The position numbers and the translations under genes were made by a program. From contig CAVQVN010000006.1 of the NCBI GenBank assembly GCA_963717135.1, positions 1 to 64,000 on the forward strand: 64,000 nucleotides of DNA. Direction: 5' to 3'. Numbering within the stretch: the stretch's first letter is position 1; every line of letters starts with the position of its first letter. This document shows positions 17,040-26,737 of this stretch, piece by piece. Origin of the DNA: UBA4744 sp963717135. Its GTDB lineage: Bacteria > Actinomycetota > Acidimicrobiia > Spongiisociales > UBA4744. The notes beneath the pieces were generated by a model, which worked only from the letters and a program-made list of their open reading frames with translations, was not told the DNA's origin and made no database searches.

Positions 17040-19739
17040 ATGATCATCGACGGTTACGTTCACCAACTCCCGGACCAGGATCCGGAAGAAACTCAGGAAT
17101 GGCTCGACTCGCTCGACGGGGTTATCTCCTCGCAGGGGAAAATGCGGGCTCAACTGCTCATGGCCAAGCTGATCACCCGCGCCCGGGAACAGAACGTAGG
17201 TGTTCCCGCCTCGATCAGCACTCCCTACATCAACACCATCCCGCCCGAAGAGGAAGCGTGGTTCCCCGGCGACATGTACCTCGAGAAACGGATCCGGCGG
17301 TTCATTCGCTGGAACGCGGCCGTCATGGTGATCAAGGCCAACAAAGCGGCCGACGGGATCGGCGGCCATCTCTCCACATTCGCCTCTTCGGCGGCCTTGT
17401 ATGAGGTCGGCTTCAACCACTTCTTCCGCGGCAAAGATGACGGACTCCCCGGAGATCACATCTACATCCAGGGTCACGCCGCCCCGGGAATCTACGCCCG
17501 AGCCTTCCTCGAGCACCGCCTAAACGAAGAGGACCTCGACCGGTTCCGTCGGGAAATTGGCGGCGGGCTCTCCAGTTACCCGCACCCCCGCTTGATGCCC
17601 GACTTCTGGGAATACCCGACGGTTTCGATGGGCATCGGTCCGATCAACTCGATCTACCAGGCTCGCTTCAACAAGTACCTGCTCAATCGTCGCATCGACG
17701 ATGCCTCCGAGTCGCGAGTCTGGGCGTTCGTGGGTGATGGCGAGACCGACGAACCGGAAACGCTCGGCGCCATCAACCTGGCGGCCCGCGAGAAACTCGA
17801 CAATCTGACGTGGGTGATCAACTGCAACCTGCAGCGTCTCGACGGACCGGTGCGCGGCAACGGCAAGATCATCCAGGAACTCGAAGCGACCTTCCGCGGG
17901 GCCGGCTGGAACGTCATCAAGGTCGTGTGGGGTTCCAACTGGGATCCCCTGCTGGCGGCCGACGTCGACGGCGCGCTGGTCAACAAGATGAACACGACCG
18001 TCGACGGTGAGTACCAGCGATACAAGACAGAGTCGGGCGCCTATGTCCGGGAGCACTTTTTCGGCCCCGACCCGCGCCTTCGCAAGCTGGTCGAACACAT
18101 GAGCGACGATGAGATCTGGCATCTCCGCCGGGGTGGTCTGGATTACAACAAGATCTACGCCGCCTACAAGGCCGCCACCGAAATGAAAGGCGCCCCCACG
18201 GTCATCCTCGCCAAGACCATCAAGGGATGGACCCTCGGACCGGATGTGGAGGGCCGCAACGCCACCCATCAGATCAAGAAGATGACCAACGAGCAGCTAC
18301 TCGGGCTGCGCGAGCGGCTCCATCTCCAAGAAGAGATTCCCGAAAGCGCCCTGGCCCCCGACCAGGAGCCTCCCTACTTCCGGCCGCCGCAAGGGTCACC
18401 AGAGTGCGACTACTTGCAGCAACGCCGCAAGGCTCTCGATGGATACCTCCCCAGGCGGGTCGTCGGCAACCGCCGCCCCCTCTCCATGCCATCCCGCAAG
18501 CCCTTCGAGGAATTCGAACCCGGGTCCGGAACCCAGGAAGTCTCCACCACCATGGCGTTCACGCGCCTGTTGCGCAGCCTGGCGCGGGACAAGAACTTCG
18601 GTTCTCGGGTGGTGCCGATCATCCCCGATGAGGGACGCACGTTCGGGATGGACGCCCTCTTCAAGGAGTTGAAGATCTATGCCTCGCAGGGACAGTTGTA
18701 CGAGCCGGTCGACCACGATCTGTTGCTGTCCTACGTCGAAGGCAAGGACGGTCAGATCCTCGAGGAAGGCATCACCGAAGCCGGCGGAATGGCCAGCTGG
18801 ATTGCGGCGGCCACCTCCTACGCCACGCGGGGAGTTCCGATGGTGCCGTTCTTCACCTTCTATTCCATGTTCGGATTTCAGCGGGTGGGCGACCTGATTT
18901 GGTCGGCAGCCGACTCGCGGGCCCGCGGCTTCCTCCTCGGGGCCACCGCCGGACGCACCACCCTGGCCGGCGAGGGGTTACAGCATCAGGATGGGCACAG
19001 CCTGGTGCTCGCTTCGACGGTTCCGGTCTGCGAGGTGTACGACCCGGCGTTTGCCTATGAGATGGCAACGATCGTTGAGCAAGGATTGCAGCGGATGTAC
19101 GTCGACAACGAGGACGTCTTCTACTACCTGACCCTCTACAACGAGAACTATCCGCAACCGCCCATGCCGGAAGGTTCCACGGATGGGATCATGCGCGGCC
19201 TTTATCGGTGGGCGCCGGCACCCGAGGGAACCACCCACCAGGCTACGGTCCTATTCTCGGGCACGGCCCAGGCAGCCGCTCGGGAAGCTCAGGCGGAACT
19301 GGCCGAGCACTACGACGTGGGAGTTGAGTTGTGGAGTGTCACGTCCTACAAGAAGCTCCGCGAGGAAGCTCTTGAGATCGAACGCTGGAACCGGCTCCAT
19401 CCCGGCAAGACCCCCCGGGTGCCCTACCTGACCGAGCAACTGGCCAACTCAGAGAACCCCGCCATCCCGTTTGTGGCAGTCACCGACTATATGAAGATCG
19501 TGCCGGATCAGGTGGCCAGGTGGATACCCGGCGCCTTCACGCCGCTGGGCACCGACGGCTTCGGCCGGTCCGACACGAGGGAGGCGCTGCGTCGTTTCTT
19601 CGAAACCGACGGTCCGCATGTCTTGGTGGCGGTGCTCGACGCTCTCCACAGCAACGGGGTAGTCCCGTCCACGCTCGTCAAGGATGCGATGACCCGGTAC
19701 GGAATCGACCCCGAAGTCGGCGATCCGGCGACCAGGTAG
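17040..19739 (+). CDS. aceE: pyruvate dehydrogenase E1 component, homodimeric type
   Basis: Decarboxylates pyruvate with thiamine diphosphate and acetylates the lipoyl E2 of the pyruvate dehydrogenase complex. 899 residues, full length for the single-chain AceE used by actinobacteria. Visible: GHLSTFASSAALYEVGFNHFF near the N-terminus, the ThDP motif GDGETDEPE...NCNLQRLDGPVRGN near residue 230, and the transketolase-like C-terminal part (GEGLQHQDGHS). AAGGACACC precedes the ATG. No E2 or E3 gene is in this window. Confidence 0.96.
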   Translation: MIIDGYVHQLPDQDPEETQEWLDSLDGVISSQGKMRAQLLMAKLITRAREQNVGVPASISTPYINTIPPEEEAWFPGDMYLEKRIRRFIRWNAAVMVIKANKAADGIGGHLSTFASSAALYEVGFNHFFRGKDDGLPGDHIYIQGHAAPGIYARAFLEHRLNEEDLDRFRREIGGGLSSYPHPRLMPDFWEYPTVSMGIGPINSIYQARFNKYLLNRRIDDASESRVWAFVGDGETDEPETLGAINLAAREKLDNLTWVINCNLQRLDGPVRGNGKIIQELEATFRGAGWNVIKVVWGSNWDPLLAADVDGALVNKMNTTVDGEYQRYKTESGAYVREHFFGPDPRLRKLVEHMSDDEIWHLRRGGLDYNKIYAAYKAATEMKGAPTVILAKTIKGWTLGPDVEGRNATHQIKKMTNEQLLGLRERLHLQEEIPESALAPDQEPPYFRPPQGSPECDYLQQRRKALDGYLPRRVVGNRRPLSMPSRKPFEEFEPGSGTQEVSTTMAFTRLLRSLARDKNFGSRVVPIIPDEGRTFGMDALFKELKIYASQGQLYEPVDHDLLLSYVEGKDGQILEEGITEAGGMASWIAAATSYATRGVPMVPFFTFYSMFGFQRVGDLIWSAADSRARGFLLGATAGRTTLAGEGLQHQDGHSLVLASTVPVCEVYDPAFAYEMATIVEQGLQRMYVDNEDVFYYLTLYNENYPQPPMPEGSTDGIMRGLYRWAPAPEGTTHQATVLFSGTAQAAAREAQAELAEHYDVGVELWSVTSYKKLREEALEIERWNRLHPGKTPRVPYLTEQLANSENPAIPFVAVTDYMKIVPDQVARWIPGAFTPLGTDGFGRSDTREALRRFFETDGPHVLVAVLDALHSNGVVPSTLVKDAMTRYGIDPEVGDPATR

Positions 19740-19748
19740 TTGATTCGG

Positions 19749-21020
19749 CTAGATGTCGGTGGCCAGCCACTCCCTCACCTGGGCGTGGACGGTGGGATCG
19801 CCGGCCAAATCGGAATGACGCCGCCTTCCAATTATCCGCACATCGGTTGCCTCGATGTTCCGACGTTTGCCCCGCCCAATGCCGCTGGAGGTCCGGACGA
19901 TGAGATCACCAACCAGCACACCGATCGGATGGGTGGGTTTCTCGGTGACCACGCCGGCGACGAAGTGCTGCTGCACGTGTTCCGGCAGCGGGAAGTCCGC
20001 GACGATACCGTCGAAGAGCGCGGCTGGGTCGTCGCCGAGCCAGTCTTTCTCTCGTATGGCGCCGAACCTGAGGTCTTTGATTCCCGCGCTTCTCTGATCG
20101 AGAAACTCGCCGATCGGGCGGCTTTCGCCAACGATGCGCAGGCCCCTCGACAACAGGTTGACCCCCTTTTCGAGGGGTGCGCCAAAGTGCGGGGCGCCGA
20201 TTGTGACCAGATGTCGGGTCGCCGATACCCACCTATGGCGGTCGGTAATACCGACATCTATCGAGCTGCGGACCACCAGGCCACCCATGGAATTACCGAC
20301 CAGCGCAATTTCTTCGACCGGCACCGGCCAGTTGGCCACCGTTCCCTCGAGCAGGATTGCCAGCTCACGGCCGTTGTCCGATACGTGCCGGCCGGTGTTG
20401 TATCGCACCAACAGTGGAGTGAAGGAGTAGCCCGACAACACGTCCCCCAGCCCTATGACCGTCCCGGTCCCGCCGGCGTCTTGTTGCCAGCAACGCTCCG
20501 TCTCACCTAGACCGTGGACCAGGACGACCAGATGGCCGGTGGCCGCCGGGAAAGCCTGAGCCAGGGCATCGGAATCCGAACCGATCGATCGACCGTAACC
20601 ATCCCGGAGACCCAATTCGATTCGTAGGTCACTACGGCGCCGCACCAGTTCATCTCCCCAAACCGCGTTGGCAACTGCCTGTACCCCGCTCCCCAGCCAG
20701 GAGCGCGAATGTGGAACGGCCCCGGTCCGGCGGCTTGCCGCTTGTTCCCCGACATGCACGGCGGCCCCCAGAGCCGAACCGACCATGCGTACCGAGCCGT
20801 AGATGCCGGCCGTAATCGTGTGGTAACCGCGCCGTACGGGGTTCGCTTGGGGACCGGCCATGCCAAACCAACGATCGGCGATAGCGCGATGCATGCCCTC
20901 GACCGGAGCAGACAATCGTTCGGTAGTCAGGGCGAGCAAGTCCCCCAAGCCCCGCCAATCCGAAACGGCCGGCGGGTCTTCTCCGGGCGGCTCGTCGGAT
21001 TCTCGAAGGCGACTGCTCAC
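19749..21020 (-). CDS. alpha/beta-hydrolase, lipase/esterase-like
   Basis: A 423-residue alpha/beta-hydrolase with about 150 residues before the core. The core shows the oxyanion strand VVLVHGLGETE, the nucleophile elbow GNSMGG and a late His in RRHSDLAGD as likely catalytic base. The layout resembles PGAP1/triacylglycerol-lipase-like proteins acting on long acyl substrates. No signal peptide, so probably cytosolic. Converges on aceE with only 9 bp between. The substrate is not predictable. Confidence 0.75.
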   Translation of the reverse strand: MSSRLRESDEPPGEDPPAVSDWRGLGDLLALTTERLSAPVEGMHRAIADRWFGMAGPQANPVRRGYHTITAGIYGSVRMVGSALGAAVHVGEQAASRRTGAVPHSRSWLGSGVQAVANAVWGDELVRRRSDLRIELGLRDGYGRSIGSDSDALAQAFPAATGHLVVLVHGLGETERCWQQDAGGTGTVIGLGDVLSGYSFTPLLVRYNTGRHVSDNGRELAILLEGTVANWPVPVEEIALVGNSMGGLVVRSSIDVGITDRHRWVSATRHLVTIGAPHFGAPLEKGVNLLSRGLRIVGESRPIGEFLDQRSAGIKDLRFGAIREKDWLGDDPAALFDGIVADFPLPEHVQQHFVAGVVTEKPTHPIGVLVGDLIVRTSSGIGRGKRRNIEATDVRIIGRRRHSDLAGDPTVHAQVREWLATDI

Positions 21021-21055
21021 GGAGCGAGGCTAATCGGTAGAGCCGACTTTCACCT

Positions 21056-22033
21056 TCACTCGAGATCGCCTGCCAGCCGGGCGAAGGCGTCCTTCAATTC
21101 CTCGTGCAATTGGGTCACCGCTTGTTCCGGCCAGCCGGACGGATCCGCTCGTAGGAACGAAGTCTTGTCCGTCCGGTTGTCGAACACCGCCACCGGCAGG
21201 TGATAGACAGTCCCGTGGGCTTCCACCCGGATCGTCCCCGGCCGATCACTCTGGTCGATTAGCCAGGTCAAGTCGTCGATGCCGTAATCGAGTCGCATGA
21301 CGTCCTCCGGCACACCATGGTGGAGTATCGAAGCATCACCGGCGATTCCCGGTTCAGCGCGTTCAACATTGCGACGACGGCTCTCCTCCGGAGTAACCCA
21401 CACGTACAGGATTGATGCCGTAGCCAGGATCTCGGAAGACAATTGGCCGAGCGAGTATTGATAGCCATGCGAGCCTTCCAGTGGCAGCGTCGCATTCTCC
21501 GAACCGCCGCGGGCGAATTCGATGACGACCGTCGCTCCGGATCGAGGCTCCTTTATCGCTTGATGACGCTCCACCCAGAGGCGCCGGGCGTCGTCTTCTA
21601 CGGCCAGGGCCAGGAGCTCTCGCTCACCGTTGCTCACATCGGTCAATACCGGTGGAAGCCCTACTATCCGGCGGGCCCTGTCCATCCGCTCGAGAAGCCA
21701 CTCTGCCGCTGAATGCGGTTCGGGCTCGTTGGGACTGTTGAGGTCTGTGAAATCCTCGTTGATCAGATGGATCAACGTTCCCCATTCGGCCGGCTGGAGG
21801 AAAGGCGCGGTCTCGGAGGCAAAGAACACCGGTGCTTCGTACAGATGCCGCAACTCTGCGGAGATGCGACGCATGAGGTGCACATAGGGATAGTCGTCGA
21901 GCTGGATCGTCCGGCCCAACCCATATTCGTCGAAGGTCTGGTCGGGCGTCAGCGTGCTTAGATACCGGCGGATTTCGGATTTGCCCGACGCCGGAAGGGC
22001 CAGCAAAAGCAATGTGGGGATTACCCGGGTCAT
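21056..22033 (-). CDS. P-loop NTPase/kinase-like protein of unknown function
   Basis: The only recognisable motif is an N-terminal Walker A-like loop, LLLLALPASGKSEIRRYL (PxSGKS), right at the start, as in small-molecule kinases. Further on there are DDYPYVHLMRRI and many charged helices; no known domain comes to mind for the remaining 280 residues. 325 residues. The gene lies 35 bp upstream of the alpha/beta-hydrolase in the same direction, so they may form an operon. Confidence 0.6.
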   Translation of the reverse strand: MTRVIPTLLLLALPASGKSEIRRYLSTLTPDQTFDEYGLGRTIQLDDYPYVHLMRRISAELRHLYEAPVFFASETAPFLQPAEWGTLIHLINEDFTDLNSPNEPEPHSAAEWLLERMDRARRIVGLPPVLTDVSNGERELLALAVEDDARRLWVERHQAIKEPRSGATVVIEFARGGSENATLPLEGSHGYQYSLGQLSSEILATASILYVWVTPEESRRRNVERAEPGIAGDASILHHGVPEDVMRLDYGIDDLTWLIDQSDRPGTIRVEAHGTVYHLPVAVFDNRTDKTSFLRADPSGWPEQAVTQLHEELKDAFARLAGDLE

Positions 22034-22082
22034 GCTCTCAGGTTAGGGACTCCGCTGCTGGCTGCTCGCTCCTTGGCAAGTT

Positions 22083-22102
22083 CGCGCCGGTCGTCCGGCG
22101 CG
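22083..22102. terminator. hairpin between HNH pseudogene and P-loop gene
   Basis: CGCGCCGG and CCGGCGCG make a perfect 8-bp stem closed by a TCGT tetraloop, about 90 bp after the HNH stop in its reading direction. It may end that transcript; no T-run. Confidence 0.4.
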
Positions 22103-22191
22103 CCAAAACCCTCCGACGCGGGTGGGGTGGTTCAGTTTCGGGTGATGTGGGTGGTTTGGGGTTGATGCCGCAGGTAGTCGGGTGGTTGGGG

Positions 22192-23297
22192 TCAGGGTGG
22201 TGGGCGGGTTTGGGGTTTGAGGAAGCGTCGTCGTTGGGGTGGGGAGTGGGGGTCGATTTGGTAGCCGTGGCGGTGGATGACCACATGATGGTGGAACCAG
22301 CAGAGGGTGGTGAGGTTTGAGGGGTGGTGGGTTCCGCCTTGGCTGCGGGGGGTGATGTGGTGGGGTTGGAGCCGGTAGCGGGATCGGCACCCGGCGATGG
22401 TGCACATACCGCCGTCGCGGTGGAGGATGAATCTTCTCAGTTTGGGGGGGATGGTGCGGGTGGTGGGTCCGACCGTGAGGGGGCTGCCATTGGGGGAGGT
22501 CATAAGGATTTCGACTTGGCCGTCGCAGAGGATCTGTTCCAAGGTGAGCGGCCCTACTCGGGGTCCGGTAGCGATAGTGGCTCCGGTTTCCCCGTTAGAG
22601 GTAGCGGCTTGGTGGGCGTCGAGGAAGATCGACACCAGCGGGGCTGCCGTGGGGGTGCGGTGGGGGTTTGGTCGAGGGAGTCTTGGGCGATGGAGACCAG
22701 CGCGTCGGCTTGGCGTTGGGTTCGGGCACACCGCCGGCCGTTGGGGAGGGGCGGGTATTGGTCGGCTCGGGTGGTGAGGGCTTGTTCGATGAGTTGGCCG
22801 TCGATCCCGGGGAACTGTCCCCATAGTTTGTAGGAGGTTTGATCCAAGGTGGGTTGGATGGAGAGGAACCGACCCGAGAACAGGTCTTGTTCGCCTGAGC
22901 GGCTGATCGGTTGGTGGCGGGCCACCATCCGTCGTATCCCGACCAGATCCCAACCCCGGGACTGGGCTACCAGCTCAGAAGAGGCTCCCGAGTGGATCAG
23001 GCGGGTTTCTTCGGTTGCTCGATCGAAGGTGACCCGCCCCGCCGCCAGCTCTTCCGCCAGGGAGGGCTGGTCGACGAGACGCCCGGCGGTTTGGGTGAGC
23101 TTCTGAGCGGTTTCGGGGGTCACATCCAGGCGGGCCGCCACCCACTCGCACAAAGTCCTCGATCCGTCCATCAATGCGACTTGCGCGATGTCCAACGCTT
23201 GGAGGGCGACCATCTGGCGGGCCCGTAACCGAGCGATATGAGCTTCGTCGTCAACCAGCAACTGTTCGAGCTGATCGATAGTCGCTTCCGTTTCCAT
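22192..23297 (-). pseudogene. DUF222/HNH endonuclease (13E12 repeat family), frameshifted
   Basis: The N-terminal frame (METEATIDQLEQLL through LVSIAQDSLDQTPTAP) is the DUF222 domain of the actinobacterial 13E12 family, usually multicopy. The C-terminal frame, one base away, resumes as LVSIFLDAHQAA and carries the HNH nuclease (RDGGMCTIAGCRSRYRLQPHHI...NLTTLCWFHHH). The break is among G-runs near 22645-22666. Full length would be about 368 residues. The coding G-richness of the 3' part (plus strand 22130-22330, TGGGG-rich) differs from its neighbours. Nuclease activity is lost unless the shift is an error. Confidence 0.8.
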
Positions 23298-23389
23298 AAC
23301 CCGAACATACCGTCCGGGTGTGACACAAAACAGCGAACTAACACCAGCAACCCCCAACAAACAGCAGCTATCCGCTGTCCGAGAAGAGT

Positions 23390-23675
23390 CACCCTCTCCG
23401 CTCCGCCACCTGCGGCAGCGGCTCACGACCGTCCGGACCAGAAGTTGGATCGTTCCCTCGATGCGAAAGAACACTCACCTGGGGAGACGGTGGAGCCTCC
23501 CAGAGCAGAGAAGAACACCAGCTACCAGCAGCAAGCATCAAGCATCAAGCCAGAGCCACCCTCTCCGCTCTGCCGCCTGCGGCGGCGGCGCTCCGCTCCC
23601 GCCGGCGGGAGAGGCTACCAACCGTCCAGCCACGAAAGTGAATCGACCCCTCGTCGCAGAAAGACACCCAGCTGC
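23390..23675. repeat. diverged tandem duplication in a 428-bp gene-free stretch
   Basis: A 33-bp block (23390-23422, CACCCTCTCCGCTC...) recurs at 23557-23589 with three mismatches. Weaker similarity continues for about 60 bp after each copy (CCGTCC..., CCTCG..GC(A)GAAAGA-A-AC). The whole gap 23298-23725 between the HNH pseudogene and the LiaF-like gene has no ORF I believe in. Confidence 0.55.
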
Positions 23676-23725
23676 CGGTTGAAGTTTTTCGTGCCAGAAT
23701 CGAGAGCGCACTCAATGGAGGCCGC

Positions 23726-24178
23726 ATGCTCAGGAAGCTCTTCAAAGCCGCATTCTTCGCCTCGCTCACCTACGGATTCGGGTTGCTCGCTCGCCAGCTG
23801 TTTCTGGGTCTGGGCGATGAGACAACCGGCGAGTTCGAACTCGTCACGATCATGGAAGGCAAGCAGTTCGCCAGCCGGGCCGAAGGGTTTTGGTCGGGGA
23901 AAGTGACGGCCGTAATGGGTGGTGTGGATCTCGACCTTCGGGACGCCGTACTCGCTCCGGAAGGTGCCGACCTGGTGGTTTTCACCGTGATGGGAGGGGT
24001 CTCACTCCGGGTGCCGGATACCTGGATCGTCAAGACCGACGGGCGAGCAGTGCTCGGTGGGCACGACGTCCGGGTGGCCGACCCGCACGTATTGCCCGAC
24101 GATGCCCCGGTACTGCGAGTGCACGCTCGTACGTACTTCGGCGGCCTCGCCGTGGCTGCCAGACCCATCTCATCCTGA
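23726..24178 (+). CDS. LiaF-like membrane-associated protein
   Basis: 150 residues. One N-terminal transmembrane helix (FKAAFFASLTYGFGLLARQLF) precedes a soluble part with the right-handed beta repeats of the cell wall-active antibiotics response/LiaF C-terminal domain: VMGGVDLDLRDA and TVMGGVSLRVPDTW. Homologues sense or respond to envelope stress, usually beside a LiaRS-like two-component system, which is absent here; a LuxR fragment lies 4 kb away. The specific role is unknown. Confidence 0.65.
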   Translation: MLRKLFKAAFFASLTYGFGLLARQLFLGLGDETTGEFELVTIMEGKQFASRAEGFWSGKVTAVMGGVDLDLRDAVLAPEGADLVVFTVMGGVSLRVPDTWIVKTDGRAVLGGHDVRVADPHVLPDDAPVLRVHARTYFGGLAVAARPISS

Positions 24179-24277
24179 GGTTCCGGGCTCGGACTATCGA
24201 GACTCTTCATCTGGATTTTGGCCCCTCCCGCGTCGGATAGGGTAGGTACTGACAAGACCATCCAGCTAGGAGGATCC

Positions 24278-26689
24278 ATGGGTATCCCGATCAAACGGGT
24301 TGCGGTTCTCGGGGCAGGTGTCATGGGACAGGGCATTTCCGCCCACCTTGCCAATGCCGGCATCCCTTCCTATCTCTTCGATATCGCCCCCACCGAGTTG
24401 ACCCCGGAGGAGCAAGCGGCGGGCCGGTCCCTCGACGATGCCGCGGTTCGAAATCGATTTGCGCTGGCCGGTCTGGCGGCCATCGGCAAGTCGACTCCGC
24501 CCTTGCTGTACAGCAAGGATCTCCTCAAGGTCGTCACCCCCTGCAACTACGAAGACGACGCTCAGAAGCTGGGCGAGTGCGACTGGATCGTGGAAGTCGT
24601 CGTGGAACGGCTCGACATCAAACGCAAGGTTTTCGAGATGGTCGAAGAACACCGGCGACCGGGCAGCGTTGTGTCGTCCAACACTTCGGGGCTCTCCGTG
24701 GCCGATATGGCCGAGGGGCGAAGTGACGACTTTCGACGCCATTTCATGGTCACCCACTTCTTCAATCCGGTCCGCTACATGCGTCTTCTCGAAATGGTGC
24801 CCTGCGACGACACCGATCCCGAGTTGTTCCAGGCAATGGCCGACTTCGGCGAGCACGTGCTAGGCAAGGGCATCGTCTATGCCAAAGACACGCCCAACTT
24901 CGTCGGCAACCGCATCGGCACTTTCGGGATGACCTCTGTGTTCCACTGGATGGCCGAATTCGGTTTGGGCATCACCGAAACGGACAAGATATTCGGACCG
25001 GCCACCGGGAGGCCCAAGTCGGCCGTATTTCGCACTGCAGACGTAGTCGGTCTCGACACGATGGCCCATGTGCTGACCACGGTTGCCGAGTCTTGTCCCG
25101 ACGACCCTTGGCGCGAACGCTTCCGGATACCGAGGGTCCTGCAAGGTCTGATCGAAAAGGGAGCCCTGGGTGAAAAGAGCGGAGCCGGCTTCTACAAGAA
25201 GACCCGGGACGCCTCGGGGGCCCGACAGATCAACGTTCTGAATCTGGACACGCTCGAATACGAGGAACAGCCCAAGGTCCGGTTCGATTCGATTGGAGCG
25301 ACCCGCAATCTCGAAGCGGCCGGAGACAAGATCCGCGAAATGGTCTGGTTCGACGACGAGGCGGGGCGATTCGCCTGGAAAGTCACCGCCGAGACATGTC
25401 TGTATGCGGCCGAACTCCTCGGCGAGATTGCCGACGACGTCGTCAATATCGACCGGGCTCTCCGCTGGGGCTTCAACTACGAACTGGGACCCTTCCAAAC
25501 GTGGGACGCTATCGGCCTCGAGCGGTCGGTCGAGCGAATGAAAGAAGAAGGAATGGCCGTTCCGGAAGCCGTGGACGTCCTTCTGGCCAAGGGCGAGGGC
25601 TCCTGGTACGTCCGCCGGGAAGGCACCACCTACTACTGGGACGTCCAGAAGGAGGACTACCTGCCGGTCCCGGTCGCCGAGCGGCATATCTCGCTCGCCA
25701 CGCTGGCCGATCAAGGCAAGGTGCTCGATCGAAACGAAGGCGCCACCCTCTACGATCTCGGCGATCGAGTCGGTTTGGTCGAGTTCCACACCAAGATGAA
25801 CTCGATCGACGCCCAGATCATCGAGATGATCAACAACGCCTGCGATCGCGTCAACAACGGCGAGCTGGATGGGCTGGTGATCGGTAACGAAGCAGCGAAC
25901 TTCTCGGTCGGCGCCAACATCGGATTGATAGGCATGCTGGTGATGGCCGACATGTGGGATGAGCTGGAACAAGCGATCCGGGCAGGTCAGGACGCCTACA
26001 TGAAGATGAAGTACTGCGCCGGACCGGTCGTGGTGGCACCGCGGGGCATGGCCCTGGGAGGTGGCTGCGAGGCGGTGATGCACGGAGATGCCGTACGCGC
26101 CTCAGCCGAAACGTATCTCGGTCAGGTCGAGTTGGGAGTCGGAGTGGTCCCCGCTTTTGGAGGCTGCAAGGAGCTGGCCTTTCGTTACTACGGGAGCGCT
26201 CCGGCCACCGTCAAGCCCAACCTTTTCCCATTGATGGAGCAGATCTTCCGCACGATCGGTCTGGGCGCCGTGGCCGGGAGCGCCGAGGAAGGCCGATCGA
26301 TGGGCTTCCTGCGTCCGACGGACAAGGTGACTCTCAACCCCGACAATGTGCTGGCCGACGCCAAGGCAGACGTTCTCGCCATGCTGGCCACCGGCTACAA
26401 GCCTCCCCTCCCGACCACCGTCCCCGTTCCGGGCCGGGATGGGATCGCCACCCTCAAGGTGGCAGCCCACGGCATGCGGGGAGGCGGCTACATCAGCGAG
26501 TACGACGAGTACCTCGCCCGCAAACTAGCTCACGTGATCTGCGGTGGAGATGTGCCGGAAGGCACCGAGCGGACGGAACAGGACTTCCTCGACCTCGAGC
26601 GCGCGGCGTTCCTCGAGCTCTGCCATGAGGAAAAGACGATGGCAAGGATCCAACACATGCTGTCGACCGGCAAAGCACTGAGGAATTGA
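24278..26689 (+). CDS. bifunctional 3-hydroxyacyl-CoA dehydrogenase / enoyl-CoA hydratase
   Basis: Carries out two steps of fatty-acid beta-oxidation. The order is dehydrogenase first: Rossmann motif VAVLGAGVMGQGIS, then VSSNTSGLSVADMAEG and HFFNPVRYMRLLE, a second C-terminal dehydrogenase domain, and finally a crotonase domain from about residue 500 (LVEFHTKMNSID, NFSVGANIG, APRGMALGGGCEAVMHG). This order is the reverse of E. coli FadB and is shared with archaeal and some actinobacterial enzymes. AGGAGG precedes the ATG at 24278. The thiolase gene follows 48 bp later, so they form a fadBA-like operon. Confidence 0.93.
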   Translation: MGIPIKRVAVLGAGVMGQGISAHLANAGIPSYLFDIAPTELTPEEQAAGRSLDDAAVRNRFALAGLAAIGKSTPPLLYSKDLLKVVTPCNYEDDAQKLGECDWIVEVVVERLDIKRKVFEMVEEHRRPGSVVSSNTSGLSVADMAEGRSDDFRRHFMVTHFFNPVRYMRLLEMVPCDDTDPELFQAMADFGEHVLGKGIVYAKDTPNFVGNRIGTFGMTSVFHWMAEFGLGITETDKIFGPATGRPKSAVFRTADVVGLDTMAHVLTTVAESCPDDPWRERFRIPRVLQGLIEKGALGEKSGAGFYKKTRDASGARQINVLNLDTLEYEEQPKVRFDSIGATRNLEAAGDKIREMVWFDDEAGRFAWKVTAETCLYAAELLGEIADDVVNIDRALRWGFNYELGPFQTWDAIGLERSVERMKEEGMAVPEAVDVLLAKGEGSWYVRREGTTYYWDVQKEDYLPVPVAERHISLATLADQGKVLDRNEGATLYDLGDRVGLVEFHTKMNSIDAQIIEMINNACDRVNNGELDGLVIGNEAANFSVGANIGLIGMLVMADMWDELEQAIRAGQDAYMKMKYCAGPVVVAPRGMALGGGCEAVMHGDAVRASAETYLGQVELGVGVVPAFGGCKELAFRYYGSAPATVKPNLFPLMEQIFRTIGLGAVAGSAEEGRSMGFLRPTDKVTLNPDNVLADAKADVLAMLATGYKPPLPTTVPVPGRDGIATLKVAAHGMRGGGYISEYDEYLARKLAHVICGGDVPEGTERTEQDFLDLERAAFLELCHEEKTMARIQHMLSTGKALRN

Positions 26690-26737
26690 GTTGATCGACC
26701 ACCTGTCGAACCAAACGATTGAACAAGGAGCACATCA

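Noticed and set aside
24860..26083. 407-codon minus-strand frame
   Set aside because: Antisense to the bifunctional beta-oxidation gene; no domain and no ribosome site.
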